Source: Planctomyces sp. SH-PL62 (GTDB taxonomy: Bacteria > Planctomycetota > Planctomycetia > Isosphaerales > Isosphaeraceae). From it: 64,000 bases of DNA. A model generated the notes under the pieces. That model was given only the letters and a program-made list of their open reading frames with translations, did not search any database and was not told the DNA's origin. Numbering within the stretch: the stretch's first letter is position 1; every line of letters starts with the position of its first letter. This document shows, piece after piece, positions 27,636-36,053 of this stretch. The DNA lies in assembly GCF_001610895.1 (NCBI RefSeq), contig NZ_CP011273.1:5766001-5830000 (forward strand), written 5' to 3'. The position numbers and the translations under genes were made by a program.

Positions 27636-28940
27636 ATGACCGCCGATCTCCTTGGTCGTTTGAATCAGGCCTTCGACGCCCACGCCGTCCAGAAACTGAG
27701 CGTCGCGCTCGACGAGCAGCCCGACCGCGTGAAGCAGGCGATCGCGCTGGGCGGGCCGGCGATCCTCGCGGGGCTGCTCCACTCCGCCACCGGCTCGCGA
27801 GACGCCGCCCACCTGATGGATGAACTCAAAAACGCTCCCGAGCGGACGGCGGGGCTCGGGGACGCGGCGATCGGCGTTTCGGCGGAAGACCTCGCCCGAG
27901 GCGGGGCGTCGTTCCTCCACGCGATCTTCGGCGATCGACTGGGCCGCGTGGTGGACCTGATCGCCGACGACAGCGGCGCCCGATCGACCTCGGCCGCCGC
28001 CATCCTGGGGACGCTCGCCCCGGCGGCCGCGGGCGTGATTCGCGACGCCCTCGGCGCGGGGGGGGGCCTCAACCTCGACGGCTTCCGTCGTCTTATGCGC
28101 GTAGAGGCGGACGCGATCACCCACGCGATCCCCGGGGGACTCGCCGAGGCGATCGGGTTGAAGAGTCTCGCCCATCCGACGCAACCCGAATCGGCCGTGC
28201 ACGGCACCACGGCCGGGCGGATCGCCTCCCGCGCCCCCCAGCCTCACCACCACGACGACGAGCACGAGCACGGATCGCTGCTCTCCCGCTGGGGGATCCC
28301 GGTGGCCCTGGGCGTGCTCGTACTCCTCGCCGCGTACTCGCTGCTCCCCCCGAACTTCGAGCGGAACGTCCCCGCCGACCGCGCGAAGGCCCCGGAAGGG
28401 AACCGGCCCGCGACCGACCTGGCCCGGGGCGAACCCGAGGAGTCGATCCCCACGCCCGCCGTCACCAACGAGGGTCGTCCTGTCGTCGCGACCGCCGCCC
28501 GGGGGGTCTCGCTCGCCCTGCCGGGAGACGTCACGATCGAAGTCCCTCCCGGTTCGTACCTTGAGGCGATGGTCAAGGTGCTCCGCGACGGGAAGTCGAC
28601 GACCTCCCAGACCTTCGTCGCCGGCGAGTTGGCTTTCGACGGCGAGGGCCGTCTCACGTCCGAGGCCGACGACGCCATCGAGCGGCTCGCGAAGGTCGCC
28701 CTGGCCTACCCGAACGCGAAGCTCACGATCAACGGACGGGAAACCCTGGAAGGGGACGTCGACAACGCCCGAAAGGTCGCCGCCAGCCGCGCCGAGGCCG
28801 TCCGCGAGGCCCTCGTGAAGGCCGGCGTCCCGGCCGATCGGCTGACCGCCGGTACCGTCGCCGCCAACCTCCCCGCCGAACATCCGGCGGCCGTGGCCGA
28901 GGCCGACGTGCCGATCAGCATCTCGATCGAGGTCGAGTGA
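27636..28940 (+). CDS. DUF937 protein with OmpA-like C-terminus
   Basis: 434 residues, start 27636 behind GTGGAGG. Residues 1-190 are a DUF937 region (ALGGPAILAGLLHSATG; AAAILGTLAPAAAGVIRDAL). A His/Asp-rich linker (PHHHDDEHEHG) leads to one membrane helix (WGIPVALGVLVLLAAYSLL). After a disordered stretch comes a degenerate OmpA-like domain: LAFDGEGRLTSEADDAIERL, YPNAKLTINGRET, ASRAEAVREALVKAGVPADR. DUF937 would sit in the cytoplasm and the OmpA part in the periplasm, where it could touch peptidoglycan, though the usual Asp/Arg pair is not clear. The role is unknown. Confidence 0.82.
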   Translation: MTADLLGRLNQAFDAHAVQKLSVALDEQPDRVKQAIALGGPAILAGLLHSATGSRDAAHLMDELKNAPERTAGLGDAAIGVSAEDLARGGASFLHAIFGDRLGRVVDLIADDSGARSTSAAAILGTLAPAAAGVIRDALGAGGGLNLDGFRRLMRVEADAITHAIPGGLAEAIGLKSLAHPTQPESAVHGTTAGRIASRAPQPHHHDDEHEHGSLLSRWGIPVALGVLVLLAAYSLLPPNFERNVPADRAKAPEGNRPATDLARGEPEESIPTPAVTNEGRPVVATAARGVSLALPGDVTIEVPPGSYLEAMVKVLRDGKSTTSQTFVAGELAFDGEGRLTSEADDAIERLAKVALAYPNAKLTINGRETLEGDVDNARKVAASRAEAVREALVKAGVPADRLTAGTVAANLPAEHPAAVAEADVPISISIEVE

Positions 28941-29106
28941 CCACGCGGCCGTCATGACGCCGACGCCCCCTCGGCTCCGCGCGCGGATTTCCCGCCTCCC
29001 CTCACCGAAAACGGCCGTTGCCGGTATCCTTATCATCATCATCGAGGTGAGACGGGTTCGGGGCGGCGGAGGATTGGCGTTCGCGACGCGGAGCGATGGA
29101 GCTTTG

Positions 29107-29796
29107 ATGTTCGGCGGGATTCGATACGAGCAGGCGGTCTACGGCAGCTTTCCATTCTGGTCGCGCGGCTACGCGATACTCGCGGCCTCGGGGGGCTGCC
29201 TGCCGTCGTGGCGGGACGCGATGAAACGGGCGTGCGGGCGTTTCGGCGAGCCGCCCGCGGGGGTCGACCGCTTCCGGAGCGTGTTCGCCCTGCCGGCGGA
29301 CCGATCGACCTGGATGGTGGTCCAGGTGGACTCGCTGGGATGCGACGACCAGGGGCGACCGGGGGCCCTGGCGTTCCACGCGCTCTTCGTCTCCTCCTGG
29401 TCCTACCGCCTCGCGGGGGCCTCCCCCCTGGCCTTCCGGCCGGCCTTCCGCAACGACTGGACCGCCGACGATCAGGACGCTTCCTTGCCGAAGGGCCGAT
29501 TCAGGCCTAAATCGGGCGGGCGTGAGGAAGCCGCGATCGACCCGCGAGTCGGGCCTATCGTGGCGGCGCTGTCACGGAATCGTCGCGTCGTCGTTCAGAC
29601 CAGGGAGCCCGCCGATGAGTTGTTGGGCTCGATCTGGCGACGACTGCCGGGACGCACGCGGCGTGGGGCGAGTGTGGCGTCGTGGGCCTTCGGCAACGCC
29701 AACGGTTTCGACTTCGTCGCCCTGCCCCGCCTGGGAAGCCTCACGCTCGACGGCACCGAGCTGGTCCTGGCGTCCGAACCGTCGGCCGGCGCTTGA
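29107..29796 (+). CDS. Protein of unknown function
   Basis: 229 residues, not recognised. It opens MFGGIRYEQAVYGSFPFWSR and includes DDQGRPGALAFHALFVSSW, a well-formed globular pattern with aromatic residues. There is no signal peptide or membrane segment. I recall similar uncharacterised proteins in Isosphaeraceae, and the opening is faintly like N-terminal domains of GTPase-associated proteins, but I cannot support that. Codon use is like its neighbours. It lies 60 bases upstream of the methyltransferase on the same strand and may be co-transcribed with it. Confidence 0.72.
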   Translation: MFGGIRYEQAVYGSFPFWSRGYAILAASGGCLPSWRDAMKRACGRFGEPPAGVDRFRSVFALPADRSTWMVVQVDSLGCDDQGRPGALAFHALFVSSWSYRLAGASPLAFRPAFRNDWTADDQDASLPKGRFRPKSGGREEAAIDPRVGPIVAALSRNRRVVVQTREPADELLGSIWRRLPGRTRRGASVASWAFGNANGFDFVALPRLGSLTLDGTELVLASEPSAGA

Positions 29797-29856
29797 CGGC
29801 CGCCGAGAGCGGACGACGTCGAAAGCACGCAGCGATGGTCTCCCGATTTTCAGAGG

Positions 29857-30657
29857 ATGGTTTCGATCGTGTCCAAATTCAACGGGAAGACGCCCGATCA
29901 ACAACGATCGTGGAGCCGCGCCGCGGCGCGTTACGACGAGGTCTTCCTCGACCCTTACGGCCCGGCCGTGCGCAACCCGCTTTGGGCGGCCCTCGACGCG
30001 GTCGAGGACGCGGGCTCCAAGACGGTCGCCGACCTGGGGTGCGGCACCGGCCCGCTGATCAACCCGCTGCTGGAACGGTTCGCCCGCGTGGTGGCTTTGG
30101 ACTTCGCGCCCGGGATGCTGGCGAAGGCGAGGGATCGGGTGGCGCCGGAAGACCGGCCGAGAGTCACGTTCCTCGCCCGGTCGATGGAAGAGCTGGACGA
30201 CCAGGCGGGCTCGATCGACGTGGCGATCGCGAACAACTCGCTGGTGATGCCCGACGTGCGGCGGATCCATCGCGTGCTCACGGCGATCCACGCCTCGCTG
30301 CGGCCCGGCGGCGTCTTCCTGGGGATCGCACCGTCGATGGACGCGATCCAGTACCACACGATGCTGCTCTACGAGCAGGCTCTCGACCGGGGACTCGACC
30401 CCGAAGAGGCCGAGCGATTCGCGGCGCTGCACGGCGAGCATCGCTATTACGACTTCGCCTTCGGCCGCTTCCGGTTCCAGGGCCTCCGCCAGAAATTCTG
30501 GCAGCCCTTCGAGTTCGAGCATCGCTTCAAGAAGGCGGGCTTCCGGTCGGTCGCCCTGGACCGGGTCCTCTACCCGTGGGACGAGAATTTCGCCGGTGCC
30601 GTCGAGCTGGCGGCCGAGCCGCCGAGCTGGGACTGGTTTTTCCGCGCCGAGGCGTGA
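29857..30657 (+). CDS. Class I SAM-dependent methyltransferase
   Basis: 266 residues. Motif I VADLGCGTGPLINPLLE binds SAM; VVALDFAPGMLAKARDRV is motif II, and IDVAIANNSLVMPDVRRIHR with LRPGGVFLGI are motifs III and IV. The C-terminal third (FRFQGLRQKFWQPFEFEHRF) may set the substrate, which is unknown. The ATG at 29857 abuts AGAGG, which is too close to act as its ribosome-binding site; the in-frame GTG at 29869 has that AGAGG 12 bases away and may be the real start, removing four residues. Confidence 0.88.
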   Translation: MVSIVSKFNGKTPDQQRSWSRAAARYDEVFLDPYGPAVRNPLWAALDAVEDAGSKTVADLGCGTGPLINPLLERFARVVALDFAPGMLAKARDRVAPEDRPRVTFLARSMEELDDQAGSIDVAIANNSLVMPDVRRIHRVLTAIHASLRPGGVFLGIAPSMDAIQYHTMLLYEQALDRGLDPEEAERFAALHGEHRYYDFAFGRFRFQGLRQKFWQPFEFEHRFKKAGFRSVALDRVLYPWDENFAGAVELAAEPPSWDWFFRAEA

Positions 30658-30765
30658 GCCGATGGGACGGCCGCTCCCCTTGTGCGGGCGGCGCGGCGGC
30701 ACTAGTCTGTTAGTGCGGCGGACCAGGATCGACGGAGGCTCCGGCCTCGTGCGGAGAACGGCGGC

Positions 30766-31143
30766 ATGTCCGGCGAGCGACGGGACCATCCCGAGCAGGA
30801 AATCTCGATCAAGCGGCGCGGGAACGAGCTGTTCGTCCAGGATTCCGCCGCGTCCGGCGGCCCGGTCAAGCGGTTCTCCGAGTACCTTCGCGAGACCCCG
30901 GCGACGCCCCTCCCCGGATGGGTGAAGGCCGCACTTTGGGCCCTCGCCCTGGTGGCGGCGCTGCTGTTCGCCGCCGCGCTCTGGCGTCTGGTGAACCGGC
31001 CGACGCCCAGGCCGCCGGCCCGCAAGGCGCGGCCCAAGGCCTCGTCGCGCGTCGCGCCCCGCAAAACCGACTGGACGCTCCCCCCCGCGCCGATCGCCGC
31101 CGCACGCTTCACCCCACCGCCGAACCAGGAGATTCCACGATGA
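30766..31143 (+). CDS. Small single-span membrane protein
   Basis: 125 residues. An acidic-basic cytoplasmic head (EISIKRRGNELFVQD) is followed by one membrane helix (VKAALWALALVAALLFAAALWR) and a Pro/Arg/Lys-rich tail. I do not recognise a family. Its stop overlaps the start of the TlpA-like gene as ATGA, so the two are coupled and probably work together at the membrane. Confidence 0.75.
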   Translation: MSGERRDHPEQEISIKRRGNELFVQDSAASGGPVKRFSEYLRETPATPLPGWVKAALWALALVAALLFAAALWRLVNRPTPRPPARKARPKASSRVAPRKTDWTLPPAPIAAARFTPPPNQEIPR

Positions 31144-32270
31144 GCCGCCGCCCCTCGCCCGCCCCCGCCCGAGCCCTGGCCGCCCGCGCGGCGACGCTCG
31201 GCCTGCTCCTGTCCGCCGGCACGGCCTGGGGACAGCAGGTTCCCGCCACGGCCACGCCTGCGACGGCCCAGGGGGAGGACGCCAACCTCAGCCGGCCGGA
31301 GAAGGGGACGACCGACGCCCTGGTCGCGATCGACGCCGCCTACGCCGAGAAGCTCAAGGGGCTGGACGTCGAACACCTGGAACGACTCCGAACCCTGGCC
31401 GTCGGCCTGCCTCCCAGGGAATCCGCGGCCGTCTACGAGCAGCTTTTCCGGACGGCGATCGCCGCCGACATCTTCGCCGAGGCCGAACCCGCCGCCGACG
31501 CCGTGATCGGGGGGAACCTCCCCTCCCCCTCGTGCGTCGCGCTGGCCCACCTCGTGAAGCTCATCGCCGAATGCGATCGGGGCGATTTCGACCAGTCGCT
31601 CAAGGACCTCGCCGCGCTGATCGCGACGAAGGCCGACGCGAACGGGGACGCGGCCGACGTCCTGACCACGTCCGAGCTGATCGGCGTCGCCGACGCCTAT
31701 TATCAGCGGCTGATCCACGCCGGCCGCTACGACGTCGCGACCCGCGCCTTCCAGCTCGTCCTGGGCAAGGCCGAGTCGCCCCAGGTGAAGGACTACCTCG
31801 CCTCGCGACTGGACCGGCTCAAGCTCGTCGGCCAGGCCGCACCCGCGATCCGGGGCGTGGACCTGGACGGTCGCCCCTTCGACCTGGCCGCCCACCGCGG
31901 CAAGGTGGTGTTGGTCGTCTTCTGGGCCACCTGGTGCCTCCCCAGCGCCGCCGAGACGGCCTGGCTCCAGGAGACCTACGCCGCCGCCCACGCCCACGGC
32001 TTCGAGATCGTCGGCGTCAACCTCGACCCCCTGCAAGACGAGCAGCCGAACGTCGCGGCCTACATCCCCGCCGTCCGTCGGTTCGCCCTCGACTACAACC
32101 TTCGCTGGCCGATCCTGATGAACGGCCCCGGCGACGCGGACATCGCCAGGGCCTACGGCGTGGCCGAGATCCCCGCCAGCGTCCTCATCGACGCCGAAGG
32201 CCGGGTCGTCGGCATGGACCTCGTCCGCAAGAACCTGGAGCCCACCGTCTCCAAGCTCCTCGGCCGCTGA
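31140..32270 (+). CDS. Exported TlpA-like thioredoxin protein with CxxS site
   Basis: 376 residues with a signal peptide (LAARAATLGLLLSAGTAWG). A helical region (about residues 60-230) precedes a C-terminal TlpA/AhpC-TSA domain: VVLVVFWATWCLPSAAET, IVGVNLDPLQ, AEIPASVLIDAEGRVVG with the cis-proline. The active site is CLPS: the first Cys is kept, the second is Ser. CxxS thioredoxins can trap or isomerise substrates but cannot reduce disulfides through the usual two-Cys cycle. The overall design (helical region then TlpA domain) parallels the protein at 7515, where both Cys are lost. Confidence 0.88.
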   Translation: MSRRPSPAPARALAARAATLGLLLSAGTAWGQQVPATATPATAQGEDANLSRPEKGTTDALVAIDAAYAEKLKGLDVEHLERLRTLAVGLPPRESAAVYEQLFRTAIAADIFAEAEPAADAVIGGNLPSPSCVALAHLVKLIAECDRGDFDQSLKDLAALIATKADANGDAADVLTTSELIGVADAYYQRLIHAGRYDVATRAFQLVLGKAESPQVKDYLASRLDRLKLVGQAAPAIRGVDLDGRPFDLAAHRGKVVLVVFWATWCLPSAAETAWLQETYAAAHAHGFEIVGVNLDPLQDEQPNVAAYIPAVRRFALDYNLRWPILMNGPGDADIARAYGVAEIPASVLIDAEGRVVGMDLVRKNLEPTVSKLLGR

Positions 32271-32304
32271 TCGCCGACTCACGGGCGACCGGATCGCGAA
32301 TCCC

Positions 32305-32378
32305 GACGGCTTCCCGGCTCGTCCCCCCCTCAACTGACCCCTTCGGGGTCTGTCTTCCCCCGCGAGGGGGGAAGACCG
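32305..32378 (+). repeat. Intergenic hairpin repeat, copy A
   Basis: GACGGCTTCCCGGCTCGTC, then TCTGTCTTCCCCCGCGAG and a GGGGGGAAGACCG end. The end forms a CTTCCCCC/GGGGGAAG hairpin. It closely matches copies at 50656-50728 and 50780-50843. Confidence 0.75.
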
Positions 32379-32414
32379 CCGCGCGCGTCATGGCTCACGC
32401 CGGCCTGAGGATGC

Positions 32415-32475
32415 GACGGCGGTCGTCCCCTCGTCCGGCCTTCGGCCACTTTCTCCCACCCGGGGAGACAGGAGG
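32415..32475 (+). repeat. Intergenic hairpin repeat, diverged copy
   Basis: GACGGCGGTCGTCCCCTCGT, then CCGGCCTTCGGCCACTTTCT and CCCACCCGGGGAGACAGGAG. It shares the CCTCrTCCGGC-CTTCGG centre with the inverted copy at 50553-50625 and lies 36 bases after copy A. Confidence 0.5.
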
Positions 32476-32486
32476 ATCGCGCGGCG

Positions 32487-33213
32487 TCAGCGTGCGACGG
32501 CCGGGGCCGGGGGGATCGTGGCGGCGCTGAGGGAGTCGTAGAGGCTCAGCAGGAATTCGTGGAACGCCTCGGCGATGCGGGGCGTGGAGTCCTCGCGAAT
32601 CTCCTGGAGCGCGGGGCGGCCGTAGTCGAGGAGCTTCTGGCGAGCCTCGGCGGCCAGCGCGATCGGGGCCCAGCCCTGCGCGTCGACCTCGCGGCGGACG
32701 TTGACGACGGCCTGGTCGGAGACGTCCCGCTTGGCCTTCAGGTCGCCCTCGACCGGGGAGTCCGCGGGCCAGACGAGTTCGCCGGCGGCGTCGAAGAAGC
32801 TCGCCAGCGGCAGGGACCGCCGCGAGGGGCGGGCCTGGCGTCGGCGGGGCCGGGGCGGGTGCGGGTGCGGGCGTCGTGGGCGTCGCCTGGCCGAGCGAGG
32901 CCGGAGGCGATGCGGGGCGGCGTCGGCCGGGCGATCGTCCCCGCGCGTCGTACTGGGTGACGAAGCCGTTGTCGCGGATGCGGTTGACGTAGGAGTTGGG
33001 GTTGTTCGCGTAGACGTTGTTCGAAGGCGGCCGACGGCCGCCTCGGGCGGCGTTCTGCAACGCCCAGTCGTTGATGAAGTTCGTCGGCGACGGGACGTTG
33101 TTCCAGGGCATGAACCAGCCCATCCCCATGTCTTGCCCCCGCGCGGGCCGCGGCGACCAGGAGACAACGGCCAGGCAGAGCAAGAGGGCCGGCGCGACTT
33201 GACGCGTCTTCAT
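32487..33213 (-). pseudogene. Frameshifted gene for an exported protein
   Basis: Reading from ATG 33213 gives a signal peptide (VAPALLLCLAVVSWSPRPARG) and an Asn-rich start (SPTNFINDWALQNAARGG), then a Pro/Ala linker. Around 32825-32880 the sensible frame changes by one extra base, after which LPLASFFDAAGELVWPADSP continues to the stop at 32487 (LHEFLLSLYDSL-like helices). Neither frame alone gives a plausible protein: the first runs into Arg/Pro-rich sequence. Removing one base would restore about 241 residues. Either the gene is inactivated or the sequence has an indel error in this GC-repeat run. Family not recognised. Confidence 0.65.
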
Positions 33214-33556
33214 GTTCGTCGGGCACCCGAATCGGGACGAGGGGGAACCCTTGAAGAGAAGGACGCACGGGGACCGGCCCGCGACGCGCCCGACGGATCG
33301 AGGGCGGATGGCTTCGCGGGATTCATTCTATGTCGATCGGGGAAGGATTTGAAGCGCCGGGCCGGGTCGTCGCGATCGGGATCCGGCGCGCGGGCCCGCC
33401 CCTCGGCCATCGGGTGGTCCCGAAAGCCGTGGGGCGGGCTCGTCGGATCGGATCGGTCGCGTGCGGCGGCGATCGAGGGCCCGACGCAGCCATGGTCGGG
33501 CCTCGCGAGCGTTCCGGCGCCGCATCCGGAGGGAGTCGGGACGGATCGCTGGCGGG
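33214..33556. other. Intergenic region downstream of fliA
   Basis: This gap lies between the fliA stop and the start of the frameshifted gene, both on the minus strand. It is GC-rich, with no convincing hairpin, promoter or ORF. Confidence 0.4.
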
Positions 33557-34333
33557 TCAGGTCCCGAATTCGGGGCGGCGTAGGGAGAGCTGCGACTGGA
33601 GCCGCTGGATGATCGACGAGTGCATCTGCGAGACGCGGGATTCGCTCAGGTCGAGCGTCGCGCCGATCTCCTTCATCGTCAGTTCCTCATAATAGTAGAG
33701 GATGATGATGAGGCGTTCGTTGCGGTTGAGCCCCTTCGTCACCATGCGCATCAGGTCTTTGCGCTGGAGCCGACGGGTGGGGTCCTCCCCCTTCTTGTCC
33801 TCGAGGATGTCGATCTCGCGGACGTCCTTGTAGCTGTCGGTCTCGTACCACTTCTTGTTGAGGCTGATGAGGCCGACGGCGTTGGCGTCGGACGCCATCT
33901 TCTCGAACTCCTCCATCGGCAGGCCGAGTCGCTCGGCCAGCTCGGCGGGGGTGGGAGGTCGGCCGTGCCTGGCCTCCAGCTCCTTGCGAGCCTCTTCCAT
34001 CTTGGTGGCCTTGGAGCGGACCAGCCTGGGCACCCAGTCCATGGTCCGCAGCTCGTCGAGCATGGCCCCCCGGATCCGCGGGACGCAGTAGGTCTCGAAC
34101 TTGACGCCGCGCGTCAGGTCGAAGGCGTCGATCGCGTCCATCAGGCCGAAGACGCCCGCCGAGATCAAGTCGTCGAGGTCGACCCCCTCGGGGAGGCGCT
34201 GCCAGATGCGTTCCGCGTTGTACTTGACCAGGGCCAAGTAGCGCTCGACCAACTGGTTCCGCATCTCCGTGGTGGGCTGTTCCTTGAACTCCCGCCAGAG
34301 TTCCGTCACATCCACATCCACTTTGGTTGACAT
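33557..34333 (-). CDS. fliA: RNA polymerase sigma factor FliA/WhiG (sigma-28)
   Basis: 258 residues from ATG 34333 with GGAGGT 5-6 bases upstream. Region 2: LALVKYNAERIWQRLPEGVD and DLISAGVFGLMDAIDAFDL; region 3: EEARKELEARHGRPPTPAELA; region 4: LNRNERLIIILYYYEELTMK with helix-turn-helix MKEIGATLDLSESRVSQMHS. These are the FliA/WhiG features. Sigma-28 directs late flagellar genes in motile bacteria. It ends the flagellar export run here. No FlgM-like anti-sigma gene was found nearby. Confidence 0.95.
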   Translation of the reverse strand: MSTKVDVDVTELWREFKEQPTTEMRNQLVERYLALVKYNAERIWQRLPEGVDLDDLISAGVFGLMDAIDAFDLTRGVKFETYCVPRIRGAMLDELRTMDWVPRLVRSKATKMEEARKELEARHGRPPTPAELAERLGLPMEEFEKMASDANAVGLISLNKKWYETDSYKDVREIDILEDKKGEDPTRRLQRKDLMRMVTKGLNRNERLIIILYYYEELTMKEIGATLDLSESRVSQMHSSIIQRLQSQLSLRRPEFGT

Positions 34334-34644
34334 CCTGACCTCCGTGTCGGCTGCGCGAGGGGGCGCACATCCCTGTGCGGCCCCCGGCGACGGACGAGGA
34401 ATCCGTCCCCGGTGATCGCGGGGCGTTTCGCCCGATCCACCGCGTCCCGCCCCGCCGGGGTCCCGGTCCGCGTCGATCGGGGTCGTCGCCCCTGTCCCCT
34501 CGCCATTCAAGGAACTCGATCCTCATTACTCATCGGACGATCCGGCCATTCGTCTTGAGCCTTGCCATCCGAAGAATCCGAACAACCCGCGCGATCAAAC
34601 CAACCCCGCCCATCCCTGGGTGTGGGGAGGCCCCGTCGCGGCGG
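34334..34644. other. Gap where flhG would be expected to continue
   Basis: Between the 65-residue DQAxxLR gene and fliA. No ATPase domain or other ORF of sense is encoded on either strand. Only the fliA ribosome-binding site (GGAGGT) was recognised. Confidence 0.5.
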
Positions 34645-34842
34645 TCACCCCGCGTTCCGGGGGGTCCCGCGTCCGCCCCGAGGGGCCTGTCCCGAGAGCC
34701 ATCCGGCCCGAACGGACGCGTCCCGGAGCCCGGGGGCTTCGCGGTCGGCGTCGATGCGGGGGGACGCGGGTGCGGAGGTCATCCGCTCCCAGTCCCTCTG
34801 GGCTCGAACCAGTCGTCTCAGGCTCTCGGCTTGGTCGTTCAT
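34645..34842 (-). CDS. 65-residue FlhG N-terminal-like protein (possible FlhF activator)
   Basis: From ATG 34842, which has a GGAGG site exactly 6 bases upstream, the protein reads MNDQAESLRRLVRAQRDWER and then a Pro/Gly/Arg-rich tail. DQAESLR matches DQAxxLR, the N-terminal helix by which FlhG (YlxH) of Bacillus stimulates the FlhF GTPase. In most polar-flagellated bacteria flhG, a MinD-like ATPase of about 290 residues, stands between flhF and fliA; here only the activator segment remains. An alternative coupled start (ATG 34923, overlapping the flhF stop) would add 27 Arg/Ser-rich residues. It could be a working mini-activator or a remnant; the good ribosome-binding site favours expression. 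Confidence 0.68.
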   Translation of the reverse strand: MNDQAESLRRLVRAQRDWERMTSAPASPRIDADREAPGLRDASVRAGWLSGQAPRGGRGTPRNAG

Positions 34843-34919
34843 GGAACGCCTCCGTGGGGACGCGGCGGAAAGGGACGAGGCACTCGGCGATCGGTCTCGG
34901 TCTCGGTCTCGGGCTCGAT

Positions 34920-36053
34920 TCATGCGATCGACTCCTCGCCCAGGATCAGGCGGGCGAGCCGGTCGCGGGCCGCGAGTTCGAGGTCGTCGGGGACGGCCTG
35001 GCCGGTCGTCAGATAGGCGACCGGTCGGTCGGCGCGACCCAAAACCGCGAGCAAGGGCCCCAGAGTCTCGGCTTCGTCGAGCTTGGTCAAGATCAAGCGG
35101 TCGGGACGGGCCGGAGCGAAGAGGTCGGCCGCGGCGCGCAGGCCGCGGGGCGAGGTCGACGCCGACAGGACCAGATGGACCTCGTCCGGCCGAAGACGCC
35201 CCAGCAGGTCGCCCAGCTCGCGGATCCGGTCCTGGTCGCGAGGGCTCCGCCCGGCGGTGTCCACGAGGACCACGTCCACCGCGCCAAGGTCGTCCAGGGC
35301 GCGTCGGGCGGCGTCGGGATCGTCGGCGACGGCCAGCGGCAGGTCGATGATGTCGGCGTAGGTCCGAAGTTGTTCCACGGCGGCGATCCGGTAGGCGTCC
35401 ACCGTGAGGAGGCCGACCTTCACGCCCTGACGGAGCTTGAGCGAGGCGGCGAGCTTGGCGAGGGTCGTCGTCTTGCCGACGCCCGTCGGCCCGACCAGCG
35501 CCACGACCCGCCGCGTCCCGGAGACCGCCCGGATCGGCGGCGCGACGGCCAGGGCGTCTTCCAGGGCTCGCCGGACGGCCGCCAGGGCCGCGGCGGGGGT
35601 CGCCAGGTCCTCCGGCGCCGAGCCGCTCGCGGCCTCGCGGACGAGGGCCCGCGCCGACGGCTCCGGCGCGTCGGCCTCCAGAAGTCGGGCGTAGGCCGAG
35701 GCCAGTTCGCGGGGGAGGTCGGGCGACCACTGCTCCATGAGGCCGCGTCGGCTGAGCGCGCCGACCATCGCGTGGACCCGGCCCAGGTCGCCCCGCAAGC
35801 CGCGCGGCGGCCTGGCGGCGGCGGGGGCCGCGAGCCATTCCGAGGACGGCGACGAGGCGTCGACCTCGACCGTCGAGTCGGCGGACAGGCCGAAGAGCCG
35901 TCGGCGGCGGACCTCGCGGGCGGCGAGGATCACGGCGTCGCCGCCGAGGTCCCGGCGCACCCGCGCCAGCGCTTCCCGCATCGTCCGGCCTCGATAGGTC
36001 CTGGCGTCCACGGCCCCTTCCATCCCCCGCATTGCGGGCCTCTCGACGCTCAT
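34920..36053 (-). CDS. flhF: Flagellar SRP-type GTPase FlhF
   Basis: 377 residues. The N-terminal B region opens RTYRGRTMREALARVRRDLG. The NG GTPase domain has G1 VALVGPTGVGKTTTLAKLAA, VDAYRIAAVEQLRTYADII, G3 VLVDTAGRSPRDQDR and G4 LILTKLDEAETLG. FlhF places or numbers polar flagella and is activated by FlhG. The start overlaps the flhA stop as ATGA. Its motifs are intact, which suits the idea that the DQAxxLR mini-protein downstream acts on it. Confidence 0.94.
   Translation of the reverse strand: MSVERPAMRGMEGAVDARTYRGRTMREALARVRRDLGGDAVILAAREVRRRRLFGLSADSTVEVDASSPSSEWLAAPAAARPPRGLRGDLGRVHAMVGALSRRGLMEQWSPDLPRELASAYARLLEADAPEPSARALVREAASGSAPEDLATPAAALAAVRRALEDALAVAPPIRAVSGTRRVVALVGPTGVGKTTTLAKLAASLKLRQGVKVGLLTVDAYRIAAVEQLRTYADIIDLPLAVADDPDAARRALDDLGAVDVVLVDTAGRSPRDQDRIRELGDLLGRLRPDEVHLVLSASTSPRGLRAAADLFAPARPDRLILTKLDEAETLGPLLAVLGRADRPVAYLTTGQAVPDDLELAARDRLARLILGEESIA

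Noticed and set aside
24983-27637. Long minus-strand open frame (884 codons) across the subtilase
   Set aside because: Composition is Gly/Asp/Val/Arg-rich with no motif; the plus strand has a complete S8 catalytic triad.
29107-29796. Possible GTPase-associated conflict-system protein
   Set aside because: The likeness to such N-terminal domains is only a few aromatic residues, and no GTPase or effector gene is next to it.
33330-33692. Plus-strand 120-codon open frame over the fliA 3' end
   Set aside because: It is antisense to FliA region 4 and its composition is that of a shadow; no ribosome-binding site was seen.
34334-34510. Upstream in-frame extension of fliA to 34510
   Set aside because: The extension is Gly/Pro/Arg-rich; ATG 34333 has a GGAGGT site at ideal spacing and starts at the usual FliA position.
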